Shown here: positions 60,226-64,000 of the stretch, one piece after another | How positions within the stretch are numbered: the stretch's first letter is position 1 | How the letters are laid out: each line of letters begins with the position of its first letter | NCBI GenBank assembly: GCA_015680685.1 | Contig: MNCI01008572.1 | Span: 401,969-465,968, forward strand | Direction: 5' to 3' | Length of the DNA stretch: 64,000 bases | From: Gnetum montanum | Lineage: Eukaryota > Streptophyta > Gnetopsida > Gnetales > Gnetaceae | Translations under genes and position numbers: made by a program | The notes under the pieces: generated by a model | The model's database searches: none | Seen by the model: the letters and a program-made list of their open reading frames with translations, nothing else | What the model was told of the DNA's origin: nothing

Positions 60226-63200
60226 ATGTACACCTACTTTCACCATTTTTGTATTTGTCCCACACCCAAGAGCAAGGGTATTTGTCAAAGGATTGCTAGA
60301 GGCTTAAGAATTTTGGCTATTTTTGCATTGTTCATCAACATGTCCAAGATGAAGGATTATACTAGTAAGAATCTAGCCTTGGAGGAGTCTAATGTAGCTA
60401 CACAAGGTCTCTCCCACCTTCCACAGCCATTGATGGATGAAGACTTTACTTCCATGACTCCTAGGTACACAAATCCTTAGCTATTTTCTACAAACTTATG
60501 CTAGAACCATAGGCATTTTTACTTGTGTAGAAATGTGTATTGGGTAGATTTGAATTTTGTGAAATTACTACATTAGATCTAGGCTATATTTATTGGTTTT
60601 TGGTATTACTCTAGTTATGGGATTCATTTATATTAAATTAAAAAAAATCAGCTATTTCTTTGTGTTTTGGGCAAAAAAGAAATACTAGTATTTTTTATAT
60701 GAAAATGGTTTATATTTTTAATTTTTTATGACTATAGGGTTATAGTACTATTTTTAATGCTCAAACTAGTTTTTGAACCACTAAATTTTTGCCTACATTT
60801 GATTTTCCATAAAGTTTTCTGTAAGCTAATGTATAGTGGGTTTTTAGTTTTTTTTTTTTTTTGGTTATTTTTCATGTCACTTTGGTATTCTTTCATGTAA
60901 AAATGCTTAATATTTTTCTAGTGTTTAGTTTTTTGGGTTTTTATTTTATTATTTAACATTTCAAACATTTATGGAATCATCAAATTTGGATATATGGTTA
61001 ATTTTTTATTGAATTTTTTTGTAGATTGGTGTATGCTAAATTTCTTAGTTTTTATGGCTTTACCCCTATGGAGATGGGCAATGTTGACACTTTGGAAAAT
61101 ATTTTTAACCAATGTTCTAGGTTCCTAGGAATTCTTAGAGGTATTAGGGAAGGTTTGAAATTGATTTTAGTAGTTTTAAAATTTTTTTGATAATTTTAAT
61201 TAGTGAATTACTATAGCCATTTTCTTTAGTTTCATGTTGTTGCACAATTTTTTGTTGAATTTGGTTAAGGTTTTGGATGGTGTTTTAAATTTTTTTCAAG
61301 CTTAGAAATATAGCTTAGATGTTAATTATATTTTCATTTTATGCTCACATAGCCATAAACTTAAAAAATTTTCTTTTTTATTAGTCCTAATGTATCATTT
61401 TCATCCAAGCGTAAACAATCATGTACAATTGCAGTTTTGGTTGTGAAAACTGCAAACTTCCCTGTTTGTACAGGTACTGTTGGTACTATTTTTTTATTTT
61501 TTTTCCAAGATTCATATGGGCTTTTACATGTTTTATTTTAGTTCTTAACAATCATTCATTTTTTTCTAAAATTTTTATCTAGCTCTCTTAGAGTTTTTAC
61601 CATGGCTAATTTCATTGTTAACTAGGATTTCTAGTAAAATCTTGCAAAATTCAAATTGGGTTTTTGTGACTATTATGGTATGTACAAGCTATTTTTCATG
61701 TTTTAAATGTTTATACATAAAATAATTTTAAAATGTTATGCATATTTTATCATGAATTCTATCATCAGTTATTAGCATGCTACTTGGTTTTACTCGATTT
61801 TTCAAGCTACTATATGTTAAGTGTCAAATATTTTGGTTATTGTCTTTTTACTCTAAGTGTTGAAAGCTATAGGTTTGATTATTTGTTTTCAATTGAAACA
61901 TTAATATTGAATTTGTAGTAATTTTGGCTATTTAACATTTGTTCATATTTGTTTATGATTATTTATGATTTTAATGGTTATTATTTTTGTATATAGGACC
62001 TTTCTCAAACCCATCCTAGTGGTCATTGAGTTGGTGGGACTACTTTGTTGCATTTAAATCCTAGCATCCAACACCCTTCCTACCCATATGATACTCAAGC
62101 ATGGCTCCCTATGGTTTAGACCAAGGGCAAAAGAGTTCTTGGCCTTTCTTTTGCAAAATTTTAGTGTGATGGTATGGTCACACTTAAAATCTTGCATGGT
62201 GGCCATTATCATCAAAACCCTATTGCCCAATTCTCTAGCTTCATCATCAAATTCCTTAAAGATGATCTAGAAACACATGTAGAGGGTGAAGTGTTTGATA
62301 GCACATATACAAGAGGCACTCGTAAGTTGTCCAAGATTTTTGACATGCCTAAGCTCAACTTGTATAATGCCAACAACATTTTGCTAGTTGGTCACTATGC
62401 CAACATGTTGTTTTAGAACCCTCCTAGTACTATCTACCGCGTGGAAGGATAAGTGTGGCTTTAAGCTTTTTTTTCTTTTCTTACTTTAATTATTAGTTTT
62501 ATTAGGGTATTTGGATTTAATGAATTTCTTTTCTTGAATTGGTATGTTTTCAAGTATAGGGTGGATGAAAAAGGCTTCATCAAAAGTGAACAGCTCTTGT
62601 CCTTGACTAAAATAGAATTAGGAGTCTTTGCCAAATGTTTCATAGTGAGGCTTGTAGTGGTGGAGCAACTTAAAGGTGACTTGGGTAGCTACACCACATG
62701 TTTTTCCAATGCTACAAAAGATACATAGCCAATGGAACTACACATGGTTTATGGAACAAGTTAGATCTTGCACATACTAGTTAAGGCCACCACACTACCT
62801 TCTTCTAGCAAGAAAGATAATTTTTTTTTGTTCTGCTTTTGCTACTATGTTAGTGTTTTCATGATTACATGGTCTTAGTGGCTTTGATTGGTTATAGATT
62901 TTTTTTAACTAGTTATACTTATTATATTTTAATTTTATGTGACCTACTTGTGCCTATGCTGATTGACATCTTGTTGTATTGTACGGGCTACCACCTCCTC
63001 CACTATCACATTTGTCATTTTAGGATACTTTTAGAAAGCTCTTATCCTCAAATACAGTGAGGTGGATTTAGCACAATAGTGTTTGGCTAGTAGGATTCCT
63101 AGAAACATCCAAGTAAGAATCATTTATGTAGGTTTGCTTGATCTCTTCATGGCCCCTAGCCCAACCATCCCTATCCTTGAGATGGTGAACATCATCAACT

Positions 63201-63888
63201 CCTTTGACAAAGAAGTGAGAAGTTCATCATCCAAGTTCACAGTGTGCCTATCACCTTGGCCAACAATGAATCCATCTATAGTGGCCTCTTTGTTGTTCTT
63301 CATGAGGGCTTGAAGATTGTCCTCAAAGTAGGAAAAGAGGTGGACCACTAGGAAGAGGTGAAAGAGTGGTTGGATACTCAACATGGTCACAAGGGATTAT
63401 CTCTTAACTAGTTCTGGGATACAAATGCTAAAGAGGCATATCCCTTGTTCCACTCCCATGCATTTCCTAAACTATTGTAAATGGAAAAGATCATGGATAT
63501 TGAGTAGGCATGGACCATGAAAAAGATCCTTTTGAAGGATGCTCAATTTAACTAGGCTACTCACTTGGCTTCTAAGCTATGTGAGAAGATCCTTAAACTC
63601 TAAAATAACCTCATAACAAAATTCCAAATGCATTATGCATTTTTTACAAGGAAGTTCATAAAGTTCCTAGTAATGAGAAAGGATGGACAATGGGTAAGCC
63701 AAGATCCTTTCTAGCTCTCCAAGCCATGGATAACATGTTTATCACATCCTACAAGCTTAGAATCTAGTAGAGGACATCGGGGAGTCGTTGTCTACTACCA
63801 CTAAGGGACTTAGTGGTAGGCATTGTTCCTTGCTTGATAGCATGAGGGTTAAGCCCCAGGCTAAGCATGGAAATGTTGAGAAGGTCAA
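60226..63888 (+). pseudogene. L2 antisense multi-exon gene with FCP1-like phosphatase exon, copy 2
   Basis: Exon A 60226-60480 is open (84 codons from ATG; YTSKNLALEE, GLSHLPQPL) with a possible donor CTAG/GTACAC near 60465. Exon B 61997-62452, after TATATAG, has LVVIELVGLL, LWFRPRAKEFLAFLL and FSVMVWSH, then LLVGHYANML where phosphatases of this type carry D-D-S. Exon C starts 62560 (VVEQLKGDLGSY). Exon D region 63060-63888 includes NNESIYSGLFVVLHEGLKIV, HGHKGLS, and FFTRKFIKFLVMRKDGQW, the last shared with copy 1. The exon is broken off by LTR G at 63889. Codons agree between copies better than introns do, suggesting it was once translated. Catalytic Asp residues are changed here too. Confidence 0.55.
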
Positions 63889-64000
63889 TGATGAGACGCG
63901 GTTTGCGTCGGCCGCGATATCGCGTAGGAGATATCGCGTCCAACGCGATATCGCATCCCCCGCGATATCGCAGTCAGCCGCCATGTCTATAAATAAGAGG
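63889..64000 (+). mobile_element. Element G 5' LTR start (cut by window end)
   Basis: The sequence of the copy-2 gene stops matching copy 1 near 63889, where TGATGAGACGCGG begins. Four CGCGATATCGC-type palindromes (63908-63972) are followed by TATAAATA at 63988-63995, the same layout as the U3 of A and F. The boundary could be 63889 or 63892. Confidence 0.6.
63908..63972. repeat. CGCGATATCGC palindrome array
   Basis: Four copies in 65 bases, each with several CpG sites, directly upstream of a TATA box. It appears to be the CpG-intact form of the GATATC arrays in elements A and F. Confidence 0.85.

Noticed and set aside
63124-63390. 88-codon minus-strand frame
   Set aside because: It is antisense to exon D of the L2 gene, whose plus-strand translation aligns better with the design of copy 1.
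1-64000. tRNA, rRNA, bacterial operons, origins
   Set aside because: None seen by eye. tRNA-like matches are only primer sites of LTR elements.

Overview
This window looks like a plant nuclear genome dominated by transposable elements. It is strongly A+T-rich and almost every coding trace belongs to LTR retrotransposons (Ty3/gypsy of the Tat/Athila side, one Ty1/copia-like). The only host-type trace apart from a transposon-associated gene is a broken plant PPR gene. A large-genome seed plant, perhaps a gymnosperm, fits, but the species is inferred, not shown. I find no intact protein-coding gene, no tRNA or rRNA gene and no CRISPR array. There is one large assembly gap (27492-28348) and two single-N joins inside repeats (14778, 32212).

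Layout, left to right. 1-~4500: element K (minus), a Tat-type element with gag, protease and a second (archaeal-type) RNase H placed upstream of the reverse transcriptase, which lies off the left edge. 4800-5835: PPR pseudogene (minus). 5940-7665 and 15855-17313: element A (plus), the 3' part of an F-family element, split by element B. 7666-15854: element B (minus), an almost complete young element with a 5-bp target-site duplication, a gag-protease reading frame and no polymerase. 17314-19198: element C (minus), a pol fragment. 19199-~33550: element L1 (judged minus), with a long LTR carrying a ~193-bp palindrome array and then an antisense, intron-containing gene with an FCP1-like phosphatase exon; copia-like element H (plus, 21916-27491+) is inserted in it. 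~33550-39395 and 48676-49088: element D (minus), an older relative of B, split by element F (minus, 39396-48670), which has both LTRs, a tRNA-Asp-type primer site and a 5-bp duplication. 49094-51778: gag of element I (plus). 51779-55028: 5' LTR, primer site and gag of J (plus, F family). 55029-57073: gag-protease of E (minus, B family). 57074-63888: L2, a second copy of the L LTR plus antisense gene. 63889-64000: start of LTR G (plus), cut by the window end.

Two themes run through the window. First, the U3 of almost every LTR family has its own cluster of short palindromes just upstream of the TATA box; they are CpG-rich in the young copies (B, G) and TpG/CpA-decayed in the old ones (A, F, L). 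Second, a small TTAAACTGG-type motif with a covarying hairpin is repeated about 13 times in B, twice inside the gag-protease frame and once across its stop codon. These, the ~193-bp array of L and its antisense phosphatase-like gene are the best candidates for something undescribed.
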